DNA of 64,000 bases from Nymphaea colorata (lineage: Eukaryota; Streptophyta; Magnoliopsida; Nymphaeales; Nymphaeaceae). The notes under the pieces were generated by a model. It did no database searches. It was not told the DNA's origin and worked only from the letters and a program-made list of their open reading frames with translations. Position 1 is the stretch's first letter; the number at the start of each line of letters is the position of its first letter. Position numbers and translations under genes: made by a program. The stretch covers positions 1,245,001-1,309,000 of the forward strand of contig NC_045142.1 of the NCBI RefSeq assembly GCF_008831285.2, written 5' to 3'. Positions 1 through 17,075 of this stretch are shown here, one piece after another.

Positions 1-1024
1 AATCCAAGCATGAATCCGATTGAAATTTGGATTTGATGGCATGTCTTTAGGAGGCCTTCTAGCATATAAGAAGATATGATACCATATAAGGTAGAGTTCT
101 GAATTTAACATGATATTGTTACCCATGTTAGGATTACACATAGTAGAGGAAAATAAGGATATGTCCATAATATTGCATCTTCTGAATAGTGGGATTTCAA
201 ATGCTTCTCTTCAAGTAAAAGGGCTTTTTCAGCTTGGATTGTCTATTACAATTTTAAATAGTTCCAGATGCAACTCAGCTGCAGCAACTAGAAACTGGAT
301 CAAGAAGTACTCGTTTAGAGGATATTGTAAGTCACCTCTGGATATTGGAAGAACATGCTTTAGTCTTAGCAAAATTGGCTGCACAGAAAGGGAACCTTTT
401 GTGGTCTTATTGACCACATATTTTGATGATCAATCTGTTGAAACTGGAGAATTTAAGGGGAGCAATTTCATTAAGAGTGAAATATAAACATGAGCAATGT
501 TCTCTATTTTATTAATCAAGAAGGTATGACGATTATGTGAAACAAAATAAAAGATTGGAACATGATTGTAAAGCAGGGAACATAAAAACTACAGCTATTG
601 ATGGTTCGAGGTAAGAATGTCTTCAACCAACGCAGATTTGAAAGACAATATGGGTTTGGATAAGACAGGAACTTATTCTCGTTCTTTATTATGTTCATTA
701 TTCTCTTTAAATTTCTGAAACTTTTGTGGCAACATAAGTAGCCTCTAATGGTACATGTGAAAGGGATCCAAAAGCAATATACTGCCCTTTGTTTATATCC
801 TTTAGTGTCCTAATGTACAAAACTTTTCTGGCCATGAACTGTGACATAAAGCGGATTATCATGTTTAGTCGTAGATTCATCTGATGGACATGAAAGGATT
901 TGGTTCTCTGCATGCTGTTGAATATTTCCAGTGATATGAATTGTCAGTGTATTTCATAGTTATGTTCTCATTCCCTCTTTTTGTTCTTTAAACCAGTAGC
1001 TCATAATTTTTTATGTTCTTGTAG
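1..1024. other. Left-edge non-coding stretch, probably intron of the carrier gene
   Basis: No exon was recognised here. The carrier exon that begins at 1025 opens in the middle of the protein and is preceded by a good acceptor (TTCTTGTAG), so this stretch is most likely intron and the missing 5' exons lie to the left of the window. An open frame at 110-487 (+) has no conserved motif and no splice logic linking it to the downstream exon. Confidence 0.5.
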
Positions 1025-4000
1025 GATTTTACAGTGGGTTTGGTTGGACGGTGTTGGGTAGAATACCAGCAATTGGAACTCGATTTGGACTCTATGAGCT
1101 TTTCACAGCTTTCTACAAAGGTAGTTCACATCATCCATTCCTTGACTTCTTAAGCATGGGTTAACAATTTTGAGTATTTTTCTGTTACATTTTTTTTTCT
1201 TGAGTTCTTCCTGTTTATGTCAGAAATATAGTTGCATATGAAAACAAGAAGCTGCTGATTGTTTAAGTTGGACGTAATTCAAAATTTTTGAGGGAACAAA
1301 AAGTTAGGGTGTAATTCCTATAGCAAAAGTGACTTATAGGTCATCTTAGTTCTTTTACAGTAAAAAACTTAGAACTGGTTTATTTGATATGACTAAGATC
1401 CGGTTTGATGTATTTAAGCAAAGTGTTAAGTGAAAAAGCCTGAGTCGGATATCAATGGATTCTGTTCGGATATCAATGGGTTCTGTAGTATAGCATTTCA
1501 TGATGGTATTCAAAATTTGGTTGCTCAGGTAGCAAATTATTACTGAATTACTTTGAGGATAATTGCAAAAGATACAGCAATGAATTTGGTTGCACCTTTT
1601 AACTTGAAAGCAACAGAACTTTTTTTCCTCTAAATAAGTGGTTGAAGTTCCATTGAGCATTGCTAGAATTTAGTAACCTTGAGAATATCTCCATGAATTG
1701 GTTTTTGATTTTTGGCAGATGGTCGAGAGGACAATCATGTTTATGTTTCTGAGGCTCTTTTAGCTGGCTTAGCATCTGGGGCTGTAGAAGCTGTCATAAG
1801 TACGCCGTTTGATCTTTTTAAGCTACGCATGCAGGTTGCTTCTGCCTGTCATAGTTCTTCTCTCAAGCATCATCATGCAGATGAAATTGTAAAACCAATC
1901 ATTGCAAAACTGCTGCCTGGTTATGTGCCAGATAAGTTAGCTTGGGTCCATAATGCTGATCTTCTATCTAAGCTACCTAACAAGCATCCCAACCTCATTG
2001 ATGCTCTAAAGGGATACCCATGGTTGTTAACTGGGTCTGGGAGGCAACCTTCAGCATATGATGTCAAAGGGCCTTCACAAGTTGTCACCTTAGAAGGATG
2101 GAGTTCCATTTGGAGAGGTCTTAGACCAGGATTATTTCGTGACTCAATCTTCAGTGGCATTTTCTTTTCATGTTGGCAAGCTATTCATATTGCATTACTT
2201 GAGTGGAAGAGCCTTGAGATGGATCACCCCCAAAGGTTTTCTGAAGTTTTGAGTTTTATATTTTGTATTTACCATAAGCTTGAAGTGCATGTAATGGTAA
2301 ACCAATTGCATGAATTTCTTTGTGCATACATATTTAAATGTTTTTTCATGTCCTAAGTTTCTAACCTGCAGTAGATAGATGCACAAAGTGATAGATGGAA
2401 GTATGCTTTCGAGTCTTCATTTGTACACAAATTGTAGATGTGTTTTGTGTTAATTTGACATAACTTAACATGCAAAAGTGGATCAATTCTAAGAATCATC
2501 TATTTTCAAATCATAGAAGTGTACTCACTGAATATGCAATATGTGTTCCTATAAAATTTGATTTTTAGATCTTTAATTTTTATTGCAATTACTTTCCTTT
2601 GGGAGTTTAAACATATTTTTTTGAATGGAGCACTTGGGCTAGTTACCGGGAGTAGCCTAACTCCTAGTCCATTGGAAAGTGGTTCTATCAGTGTATGTTT
2701 CTCAAGCATTTAACAAGAAAAACTCATTCACTTGTGTGCCTTTGTTGTGGTTCGTTCACATTGCTGATTGATCCATCATAGCTTTTATTTTCCTTCGTTT
2801 CATGTAAGTTTAGCTCATTTTTTGTGCTCTTTTGTTAGATTTTCATCTCTATGTCATCATCCTGCAAACCAGTTCTCCATGAGTTAACTTGCTAGTGCTG
2901 AATTTCAATGTTTCCCATTCAGTGTCTTGATGTTGGTGGAAATACTGTTGCATATTTTTGAGTCCATTAAGAAGGCAATTTGAGTTGATGGGCAATTTTC
3001 TTGTTAATTCGCCATGTAAGGTTTTGCTCTGGCAATTAATGATATATCTAAAAAGCTTTTTTATTATTTTTTGAAGGGATAGCATGTTTGATGTAAATGA
3101 ATGTGTTTATGTTATTATCTTCTAAAGAGCATAATGTTCTTTTGTATCAATCTGTCCATAATTTCAATCTCATGAACTCTTTCAGAGAAGAATGTCACCA
3201 TGATGATTTATTGCACTGTTAAACTTGCAAACTTTATGACAAGACATGTTGCTAGCAATGTGGATCTTAATTAAAATATTTGACAGGTTGAAGTAAAGGA
3301 TATTGACATTTATTATTTATATATACCTTTTGCATGCCATCCAGGTTCCCTGAAGAAATTAGTTCAATTTCCCCAATAGAAGCTTCCATAGCAGCTGGAA
3401 TTTCTGGTTCGATTGCTGCTGCTTCTTCCCATTCTTTTGATACTGCTAAAAGTAGATCACAATGTGTTGTTATTCCTAAGGTATATCTGTGATTTATTTA
3501 TTTATTTTCTTCTGTAGCTTTTTGGTGTTTGGTATTACATTTTCACATTTGGTACCAATAAATAGGACAATTTCTGAGTGGATGAAAAATCATATACTTG
3601 CCCTTGTGTGTGTGTAGTGGGGTGTGCATGTGCTTGTGTAGGGGAGGGGTGGAAGATGTTGTTTTATCCCCATAACACATGCTAAGGTATTACTGCAGCT
3701 ATCGTTACAGATCTATTCACAGCATAGATATGACACTTGTCCCAAATTTAGCATGGCACTCATGAATGGTTTGGATTCAACAAATGAATTCCTTAAAATT
3801 ATCTTAGTGATAGAGCATTGGTTGGCTACTGCTCAATGGAACCTGCGTTTGTATTGTGTGTCTTTTTCAGTTTTTCTTTCCAGATGATATGACTGTTCAT
3901 TTTGTCAGTTGATTAGATGAAAAGCAAACCAGTAGCTGATGTAGGAGCAGTTCATTTGATATTAGATTCAGTTTGGATTCATATTGGATCAATATATTTG

Positions 4001-5890
4001 ATTTATTTATCTGGTTCTTCATTTGTTTTATTCATTAAGTTGAGCTTGGACCTTTTATCTTAATGGTGGATCCAACATCCAGCTTAGTTAGAAAAGACCT
4101 ATTTAAGATGGACGTGTACTTCATTTGGTATTAGCTAAGGAAAATGAAACCCTAATTCTGTTTATTTCAGTTATTTTATTCATGCTATTCAATTTCCCTT
4201 CAGTTTTCCTTCGTTCTTTGCACTTCGGTTATTGTTTGGTTGTTCTTCCACATGGATTAGAGCTAACCCTCTAATCACTGCATCAATAACCAGCCATCTG
4301 ATTAAGGGGAAATAAGATGCAAATTAATGTGTTAAATGCGGTGGAATAAGCATCAAGTGCAAAACCTTGTTTTCAACTACACTATAAAATATTCTACGCA
4401 TGGAACACTCTTTTACTGTTGGTATTGTAGCTAAAAATATTCACCAATAGTTAGTATTGAATCACAGAAACATATTCACCAAAAGTTCGGATAGCCAGCA
4501 CCATTTTTTCTTAATAATATTGATATAATGCATATTAATTGGGCAACATTTTTTGTTTTTGGTGAAAGGAATATATGAACAACTTGTTTGACATCAAATG
4601 TGAAGCTAGAACTGATGAATCCAAACTATATACTCACTAGCAAAAGTAACATAAAGACACACAGCAGCACAAGTTATGATCAAATTGCTTATCTTAATGA
4701 AAATGGACTCAGAAAGTGAATGCCATGTGTTTCTCTTCAAATATTCTTAGTCTAGCAGATGTTTGATCATGATAGCCAGGTGAATGGACTTAAGAGCACA
4801 TTCTTTTCTTGGTTTGCACTTTATTCTCTTAGATGCCTTATTGGCATATAGAATTGTGTCGTTCTATTCCAATAAAGCATCTACAGGACTACCTAGTGCT
4901 GTTGGATATAGTGTAATTTGCAGATAGTAGTACAAGGCCATTGATGCTGGATCGACATAGGGCTGTGCAACGAGCTGGATGAGCCAAACAATGCATGTTT
5001 GTGCTTGATTTGTCAATTTATAACTAACTCAAACCCCGGTCACTTAAGTTATGCAATAAGTTATTTAGTCTTCGACTCATGAGCTATTTGATTAACTATT
5101 AATATAATCAGTCGAGCTGAAACTTGATCCAAGAAAAAAACTCACGGCATCACAAATCTGATTTATATTGTGAGATCACATGAACTCCCTTGAACTTGAA
5201 ATTGCAAGTCTCATTTAGCTCGTCAGTTTAATGGGTTGATCTAAGCTTATGTATAGATACAAGTAACAAATAAATTAACAAAATATAAATTTAGTGATCA
5301 GCACAAAGTAACAAATCATGTTGGATGTGCCACTATACACACACAAACATGTGCCAAGCCAAACAAGCAGAACCTATTTCATGGCCCACTACTTGATATT
5401 GTGGGTTTGTTCCTAGTAACCGCCTCATGAATATAGGATATATTGGCAAAGAAATATTTCTGCTCAGCAATTGTGGTAGTATTAGTAAAATCATTGAGAT
5501 GTCTTTTTTCTGTGTCATGTGTGGTTGGTTTTGATGAATGCTTCTTTTGTTGCTTAATAGTCAAGAACAAATTCTTATGATGAACTCTATAAGATTCTGA
5601 GTATAATAAGTGAAGCAAGTAATAGTCCATTAGGATAGTTGGAGATCTTACTTTTCCAGACTTAAAGATTTATGCTGAATATTCGTAAATTTGGATTGCA
5701 GTATATTGCTATGGAAAGGAAGCTTCTCAAATGGAAGCCACCTGGAACTTGGTTTGAAAGGCTTTCTGGCATCCATCCAGCGGATAGGCAGATGCTATCT
5801 CGCGGAATAGGTCTTCGCATGGTTCGGAGTGGTGTAGCCTGCACTGCATTGGTTGGAAGCTACTTCTTGGCAGTTGATTATCTTTTGTGA
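1025..5890 (+). CDS. Mitochondrial carrier (SLC25) family protein, 5'-partial
   Basis: This is the 3' part of a mitochondrial solute carrier gene, an inner-membrane transporter family built of three ~100-residue repeats. Exons: 1025-1120, 1719-2235, 3345-3480 and 5702-5890, all GT-AG, with phases that join cleanly (about 312 codons visible, ending TGA). The first exon encodes GFYSGFGWTVLGRIPAIGTR, from the end of the first repeat. Exon 2 carries the signature TPFDLFKLRMQ, a match to the carrier PxDxxKxR motif, and exon 3 a weaker version, SFDTAKSRSQ. The last exon ends in GIGLRMVRSGVACTALVGSY, a typical final transmembrane segment. The substrate cannot be told from this sequence. Intron 3 is 2.2 kb. 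The N-terminal repeat lies outside the window. The family call is secure from motifs and order; the subfamily is not. Confidence 0.88.
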
Positions 5891-8256
5891 TGGAAAGCTG
5901 TCTACTTACATTGCCTACAAAACAAGATCTTGCTTATTACTCTCAACAAGAAGTGCCTAGCATCTCTACTAGAACGTAAATTTTTAGCATATCAAGCTTA
6001 CAGAACGTACACATTAGCAGAGCTCCAGGAAGCCAATTTTCAATCTCATTTCCCTGCATTTATGACATGCAGGTAAGATGGATGTTTTCTTTTCTTTGAT
6101 TAAGGAGAAAATACCAACAAAAGTGAACCAGTTGGCTGTTGGTCTTATCTTTTTGACTGATTGTTCCTACTAGAGCATGACTCTTGTCCAGGAGGTCAAA
6201 AATATGTAGTCACCAATAGTAAGGTCTGAATTATTACTAAAACAAAAAATAGTAAGTATATTTTGGAAGTAAACTTGTATTCTTTCAATGTACACTATAT
6301 GGTATTTGCCAGCAACCATGATTTTTTACACCAGATTCTGAACTTAGTTACCCTTATGAAACTTGTATACAATGATCAGACAACCATGTAAAACAAGCTT
6401 CTGCCTCAAGTTCGCTCATTTTCCTTTTTCTTCCATATGTACTTATCAGTTGAAGGATTTAATGTATGCTTTTAAACCTAAACATTTCATCACAGCAGTA
6501 AACCAGGCTTCGTTTCCTGCTATTTTGTATCCATGAGAATGTTAAATGCAGCAGTTCTAGGTTTCAAGCCTTTTCCCTTCATACCAAGGAAGAGGCCTTC
6601 AGACTCTTCAATCTGGTTTGATCTTCTTTAGGCATCCATCAATAGGTTTGTTTTACAGTATACCTGAAGGAAGAGGCCTTCAGACTCGTCAATCTGGTTT
6701 GTTTTTCTTTAAGCATCGATCAATAGGTTTGTTATACAGTATATCATGAGGACTGGTCCCTTGCTTCTCCAATTAAGACCACCGATCATGCCCCCAAACA
6801 ATTTAGAAAAAAAGCTTGAAAGACTTAAGCATCATCAATTTTCATTTAGTTACTGAAAAGTCGAATGTTCTGATCTTTACCCGGTGCTTCCATCTAAAGC
6901 ACACCAAACCCGATGATGACATCGGTTCTGTGCATATCCAATCTCAGTTGTTTGATGTGAGTCTGAAAAGACCCCAACATCTGTGCAGTATCTGCGCTTT
7001 TCAAGAGACCGAACATGATTGAACATTCGGATAAGTCTAGTCTCAGTTTCCTTGTTTCTCATATCGAGTTGGGCAGGCTTCTCGTTGCTCTACATGCTTG
7101 TAATGTCAAACACCTCTTTTTGCTTGACCTACCAAGTTATGTTGACAAACGCTTCTTTTTACTTGAAGTTAATTTGACAACTCAATTAGGTCTTGGAAAC
7201 TGTTGATGCTCATTTTCTTTAGACTGGAAATGTCAAATTTGAAATTGGAAATCTCTAATGTTTTCAATCTCTGTGATCCTTTTTACGTGTCTTTGGAATG
7301 TCAGAAACTAAATGTCCAAGCAAATGTTACCTGCACAGACACCGCATCAATTTTGCTCATCATGATATCTGAACCCAAGGAGTTAAAGCAGGGAAGATGG
7401 TCACATAGCGCTTCCATGGAATTGCTTATTTTATTTGACAGGTTTAACTAGTCAGAATTTAATGCCCATTAAGTGTTTCTTTAGCCACGATCCATGATTT
7501 AAAGAAAGGGATGGATGCTCTAGATTGGCAGATTGTTGCTCCTATATCTGCCACGTTTGAGTCTACTTCTCTTAGAGGCTACAAGAAGTCGAGTATCAGA
7601 AAGCTGTACAAGCTAGCTACTTATAGAATGCAGACCATTATGATTGGAGAGCCTGTTGACTAGTGCTGCGTGCACTTGTTTTATCATCAGTGCACCAGAT
7701 CTGGTCGCAGACCTTTATTGTTTGAATTGGTCTTTTTATTAGTGCTATCAATGAAAATAATATGTAAAATATTCAGGTTTCATCCGTGGATGCCACCGAA
7801 TCTGATTTTAAAAAGCAAATAGGCCCCGTTGATCCAATGCTGCAGTACTTGGGGAACTTGCTGTATCCAGCGCGTTTGTCTCGACTGGATCTAATCATCC
7901 AATTCTAATTGATCTCAGCAGATCCAAATATTTTGTGCTGTAACTTTTTTTGCAAGTTTAGAATTCATGTGGTTCGGGGTTGTTCATCCTTGAGGCACCT
8001 TCGTCAGAGTAAAAAAGAACCAATTGCATACTAATGAACTTTTCGAGATTCAGGTGTTCTTCAGTTTATAAAATTGTCAACTTGAGGAATTGATGCAAAT
8101 GGCCAGACAACTATATACGTTCACTAAATCGAGCTAACATGCTGAAATAAAGATCTGTTTCTAGAATACGTTTCCACAAAAAAGAATCAGAAAAGGAGAA
8201 CAACCAAGTTGGTGAACCTCAATCCTTCAAAGATCAGAAGCAACAAAATATTAGCT
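5891..8256. other. Carrier 3' UTR and intergenic DNA
   Basis: The first few hundred bases after the carrier stop are probably 3' UTR. I see no coding exon in the rest. Several short open frames at 6816-7451 (+) have no recognisable motif and no splice or start support. The stretch contains the 80-bp tandem duplication listed separately and leads to the 3' end of the minus-strand orphan gene. Confidence 0.5.
6581..6741. repeat. Tandem duplication, two ~80 bp units
   Basis: Units 6581-6660 and 6661-6741 share the run GGAAGAGGCCTTCAGACTC, then AATCTGGTTTG, CAATAGGTTTG and a closing ACAGTA. They differ at scattered positions, so the duplication is not very recent. There is no coding potential. 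It may fall in a long 3' UTR of the carrier gene. Confidence 0.85.
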
Positions 8257-8841
8257 TCATCCTTTAAAGAATGCCTGCTCAGTTGGTGATCTCCTGCCCA
8301 TAAAGAACTCATTCTGGTCATGGTGCACTACTTTGTTCCAATACTCCGGCAAGGTCAGCAGTGGCTCGGTGAGCCAACTTCTTGAATGTACAGCGTCCTT
8401 CCGTCCGGGGCCACCATCGCTACTGCTGCCTTCTTCCCTCCGTTCATAGCTTGCGCACTGGAAGTGATCACCAAGCTGCTGGCTTAAGCTCTCTTGCCAT
8501 AAAGGCTGCGTCGTGGAGACCATTCTCAGGAAGTCTCCCACCGTTTCATGATCTTCTTGCAAGCAAAATTGGTGGGGAGGCAGCATCTTGGCCTTTCTAT
8601 GTGGTGGAGTCACCACGGGCGGCGGCGGCGGAGGAGGAGGGGGCGCAGAGGTTGCAGCTGCAGGTTTGAACGTTTCTGTTAGGTCTTCAAACAGAGCGTA
8701 CATCCCCATTGCTCTCTGCGTTTGTCTTATGGCTTCCTGCAGTTCACGATGCTCCGCCGCCATCCTCGCTCGTGCTAAGCTCCCCTCGTCGGCTCCGGAT
8801 GCTCTTCCTTCTCGCCTTCCTCTGGACTGAAGTCGTGCCAT
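8257..8841 (-). CDS. Single-exon proline-rich protein of unknown function (194 aa)
   Basis: I do not recognise this protein. The frame runs uninterrupted for 194 codons from an ATG at 8841 to a stop at 8257. It could be extended 28 codons upstream only by using TTG, so the ATG is preferred. The N-terminus is basic (MARLQSRGRREGR). A helical stretch with heptad-like spacing follows around residues 22-55 (SLARARMAAEHRELQEAIRQ). Next comes a run of nine prolines near residue 70 and a mixed-composition C-terminal half with PLLTLPEYWNKVVHHDQNEF near the end. There is no signal peptide or membrane segment. GC content is clearly higher than the surrounding DNA, which supports real coding. An intronless gene with low-complexity proline could be a lineage-specific nuclear protein or a processed copy. 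No function is assigned. Confidence 0.6.
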   Translation of the reverse strand: MARLQSRGRREGRASGADEGSLARARMAAEHRELQEAIRQTQRAMGMYALFEDLTETFKPAAATSAPPPPPPPPPVVTPPHRKAKMLPPHQFCLQEDHETVGDFLRMVSTTQPLWQESLSQQLGDHFQCASYERREEGSSSDGGPGRKDAVHSRSWLTEPLLTLPEYWNKVVHHDQNEFFMGRRSPTEQAFFKG

Positions 8842-9129
8842 CTTCTTCTCCTTCTCCTTCTTGGTGGGTGGAAAGAGAGAGAGAAAGATTCTTCCAAAGA
8901 AATCTGCTGTACTTGTCGACGCCAAAGTTTCTGGGGAGTTTTATTTCGTAAACTCGCAAGCTTTACACTGTGAGAAAAGATCATGAGAAATCAATGGAAG
9001 CCTCTGCCTTATTCCTGTAACTCGAGTTTTATGCTGTTGGAAAGGCCACTAAAACCTGCTGCCTCAGAGTAAGTACCACAGGTTGAACGAGACGCAGTCA
9101 GAACATGATTTCTTTGTTTGTTAGTTAGT

Positions 9130-9179
<50 letters not shown>

Positions 9180-10828
9180 TTGAGATTTCATGCCTGCAGC
9201 TCGCTTGATGCCATGAGATCAAGGATAGAGACGATGACGCAGATATAAATCTGTTAGTTGATTCCTTCTGCGGATTCTGATGATGATATATGTAAAGCAA
9301 CAGCCTTATGTAGAAGAACTGAAAGTCGAGGAGATAAGTTACGAATTGCGAACTTCATGGGTGGATTTTGCTTTTCCATTTCTTTCTTTTGGTTTATTTA
9401 CCAAATGTATTGCGTATTCAATCTTTTATTCAAGAGATTTAGAAATTAAAGCAAATACTAAATACTCGTTATTTCGTGCTTGACTAAAGAATATTACTGT
9501 GTTTAGTTTCTATATATAGGTGGTTCTACCTGTTTTGACTTAAATCCATGATCTTGTTACTGTGGAAAGTCCAGCTCCGATTTTTTCAAAAAAAGAAACT
9601 AAAGATTGTAGCTTCTTTCTAATTATAATTAGTGTTGAAAAAATTAAAAAAGACAACCCATCTTTTGGGCGAATAACAAATGACTGTTCATGCCCAACAG
9701 ATGGATAAATAGGCCTTCAAGTTTTCACCCACTCAAATCACTTTTTCTAAATAAAAAACATGATTTGAGAAAGATAATCTCACAAGATTACCCCTCTCAA
9801 AACAAAAGACCAAAAATATAAAATTACATCAAGAAAAATGAAAACACTGTGCAGTGTGCAATAGGGTCTGATTGGAGAAAAAAACTAAGCAAAAAGTTAT
9901 TTTTCCTCCAAAAATCTATTTGGAGAGCCATCCAAACACTACCCAAGGCCAAGGAGGCTTTTGAATGATACTAACCCAATTCTATAAAAACTTGGTTTTA
10001 CAAAGGTAAACCCAAAACTTGGTTTTCATGATCTTACTCGAATTCAACTTGTTTAACATTTGGCACGTACATTTGAACTTGAACTAAACTTGTTTATAAA
10101 CTAGTTGAGCTCGAGATCGAATTTTTACAAGCGAATTCAGGTTGGCTAAGTCGTTATGCAACCCGGCTCAACTTCTAGTGAGGGATGTAAATGGATCTGG
10201 CTCAATTTTGAATTCAGTTGAAATTGGCAAAGAAATTCAGATCTAAACACATACTGTGCCCGTATTCAAACTCAATCTAGAAACGAATTTGATATCCGAC
10301 TGGAACCCGATAAGAAACCGACCAGTTGCCCACATAATAAGTATTAGATCTTATGCTAGTCGGATTCAGTTCTGGTTTAAAGAAAGGTCTGTCTGAACCC
10401 GATTACATGGAGTCTGACTAAATGGAATCCGGTAAAAGTCAAATCCGGATCCAATCCTGTACACCCATCTGTGGCCTCTCGATGTACCACGGGCCTGCCC
10501 CCTTTGCCTAGTCGGTTCGACTCGGATAGGATCGATACAACAACGTTCCGGTTCTCACAGCCGACACGCGATGGAGGGAGGTGAGGATAAGGTGTGGCAG
10601 GAAGGAAATCCACGAAGCTAATCCTGTCTCCGGTTCGGGAAATTAAAACGATGGACGGCGATTTGATCGTTCCCCTTGTATCCGCAAATGGCGGCAGTGA
10701 CACGTGTCTCCGTCCATCTTCCCTTCTCGAACGTCAACCCCACCCGACGCCGCTCAGTGGCAGCGCTCCCCAGAAGGCCGCCCTTGGCGGAAACCGCTAA
10801 CCGCTACAGAGGTTTTTCCATCTTCGCC
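8842..10828. other. Intergenic region between divergent genes
   Basis: This lies between the minus-strand orphan gene and the plus-strand Rossmann gene, so both promoters should be here. It holds an (AG)n tract at 9131-9177 and, at about 10180-10470, a degenerate repeat rich in GATCT/GGATCC words that recurs elsewhere in the window. A TATA-like ATTTATATC lies on the minus strand near 9243-9250. No other gene was seen. Confidence 0.5.
9131..9177. repeat. (AG)n microsatellite
   Basis: An uninterrupted AG dinucleotide run of about 47 bases lies ~290 bp upstream of the start of the minus-strand orphan gene. Read on that gene's strand it is CT, a composition common in plant leaders and promoters. 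Confidence 0.97.
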
Positions 10829-15117
<4,289 letters not shown>

Positions 15118-16024
15118 TAGCTTGGCAAGGAGTCCAGCTCACTGTGCTTCACCATTGAGCAGCCATGCTTGCATTCTTGGTAGTCTATGGCTGTCGAACA
15201 TGTGGCAAATAAACCAGAAGAGCAAATACTAGAAAAAACAGAATTTTTTGTAATATGATCTTAGAATGAGCTTTCTGCAGAATAAGAGTTAAAATTAGGG
15301 ATTGTCAGTTATTACTGCCTCCTCTATGGATGTGCACATCATTTACATGATATTTGTATCACATTTATCTTCATGTCTGTACTTCTATTATTAGGGGTTT
15401 GAGTGCATCAATGTTATCTTGGTTCTTTGGTTTCGGATACGTACAGTTTTGATTGAAACAGGACACAGACATAGGAGAGATCGGTGTTTGCAGGGTGAGT
15501 GGACCTTTCTTGGATCATGACCGGTTTCAGCACGGGTAGGAGGATATAGGGGGTAAGGATAGGATCTTAGGATGTCTCCGGTCTACTTCAATCTTGACTG
15601 CATCAAGTAACTTGATTAAGAAGAAAGTTAATATAAAGAAGACTGTGGTGCTTCAAAGTAGTTCTTGTTCAACCAGGTTCATGTGCCCGAATCCTCCGCA
15701 GTCCATACATGGTCTGTACATGGATTGATCTGAGCCAACTCTAAGGTCTCCTACAGCAATATTTTAAAATCCAGTGACTAGTCGCTGCCTCTTGACTGGG
15801 CAGGCCAACTCGGCGACTTGGGCCGGGTGTTGTTAACTATTGTTTTTAAGCAAAAATAACTTGTCGTTTAAACATAAAAAAAGGTTGTAACATGACTTGA
15901 TCACATGTATAACTCAGAAATAAATTAAGTTAATATCAAGCAAGTCGTCATTAAGTCATGTTTGTTCATGTAATAACAAGATGCTGACAATTGTTGCTAC
16001 CTTGTAGTTGCATCTTTCAACTTA
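15118..16024. other. 3' UTR and intergenic DNA downstream of the Rossmann gene
   Basis: Non-coding sequence after the Rossmann stop codon. A short CGAGTC/ACTCGGCGAC-rich patch near 15770-15840 resembles the motif of the duplicated repeat that follows. No gene was seen. Confidence 0.5.
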
Positions 16025-17075
16025 ACTGAGTAGGAAGTATCAATATGTCACTTGTCAGTGAACAACTCTACAAGAAATAAACATTAAAAACAATGTATTC
16101 AACATCCATACCATAACCATTTAATAATTAACAAACTAAACATGCATGTATGTATTATCTAAAAGTATAATTCCCAAGACCTAAAAATTGAAATAAGTAA
16201 ATGACCATAGATGATGAAGTTAAGCCTAGCCAGCTTTAGCTTTTCATTTGCAATATGCAAATCTAATAACTGAGCCATGATCTTAAAAGATTCATGTCAA
16301 AAATTAATTAATTAAGTACCAAGTAGCCAACCCCTTGTAGATTGTATAATACGAAGTTCATCATTAGATTGCCGAGTCAAACAAGTTTTGGCTAAGTTAA
16401 ACCAAGTTTTGACCCAGCCAAGCCGAGTCAGGCAGAGTTTTGACCATAAACGAGTTTTCTTCCTGGGTTGACCTAATAGGTGACTGACATAACCGAGTAG
16501 CAAGTATCAACATATCAATGAAAAACAACTTGACTAGAAACAAACATTAAAATCAATATATTCGATGTCTACAATTATCCAATAATTAACAAACTAAACA
16601 TTCATGTATATCTAAAACTAGAGTTCCAAAAGACAAAAGCCAAATTATCTAAAAATTGAAATGAATAGATAACCATGGACAAAGTTAAGCCTAATGAGCT
16701 TTAGCTTTTCATTTAGTAATATGAAAAATTAATAACTGGGCTATAATTTAAAATTTTATCTCCCAATATAAGTAAGAAGATTCATGCAAAAATTAAGCAA
16801 TTAAGTAGTTAGTATCCAACCCTTTCTTGATATAGTATGCAGTTTATCACCAGATTGCTGAGTCAAACCGAGTTTCAGCCGAGTCAAGACTGTTTCAAGC
16901 CAAGTCAGGCAGGGTCATGGCAAAGTCAAGCCTAGTTTTCACTGTAAACAAGTCCCCAGTTGAGTCCAACCAAGTTTCAGCTGAGTGAAGACCATATCAA
17001 GCCAAGTCAGGCTGAGTCACGGCCAAGTCAAGCCGAGCTGTCACTGTAAACATACTGGGTTGATCTTGTAGGGGG
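16025..17075. repeat. Two diverged ~466 bp direct repeats with GAGTCAAGC-like motif arrays
   Basis: Copy A (16025-16490) and copy B (16491-about 17075) run in the same order: GAGTAG(G/C)AAGTATCAA, ACAAACTAAACAT, GTTAAGCCTA, AGCTTTAGCTTTTCATTT, GATTCATG, GATTGC(C/T)GAGTCAAAC, and CTGGGTTGA near the end. Each ends in an array of short words such as CCGAGTCAGGC and AAGTCAAGCC; the array in copy B is longer. The copies have many substitutions and small indels. This is a dispersed-repeat or retroelement remnant with internal tandem expansion. No open frame spans it. Confidence 0.8.

Noticed and set aside
110-487. 125-codon open frame on plus at the left edge
   Set aside because: It starts at ATA rather than ATG, has no recognisable domain and does not splice in phase with the carrier exon.
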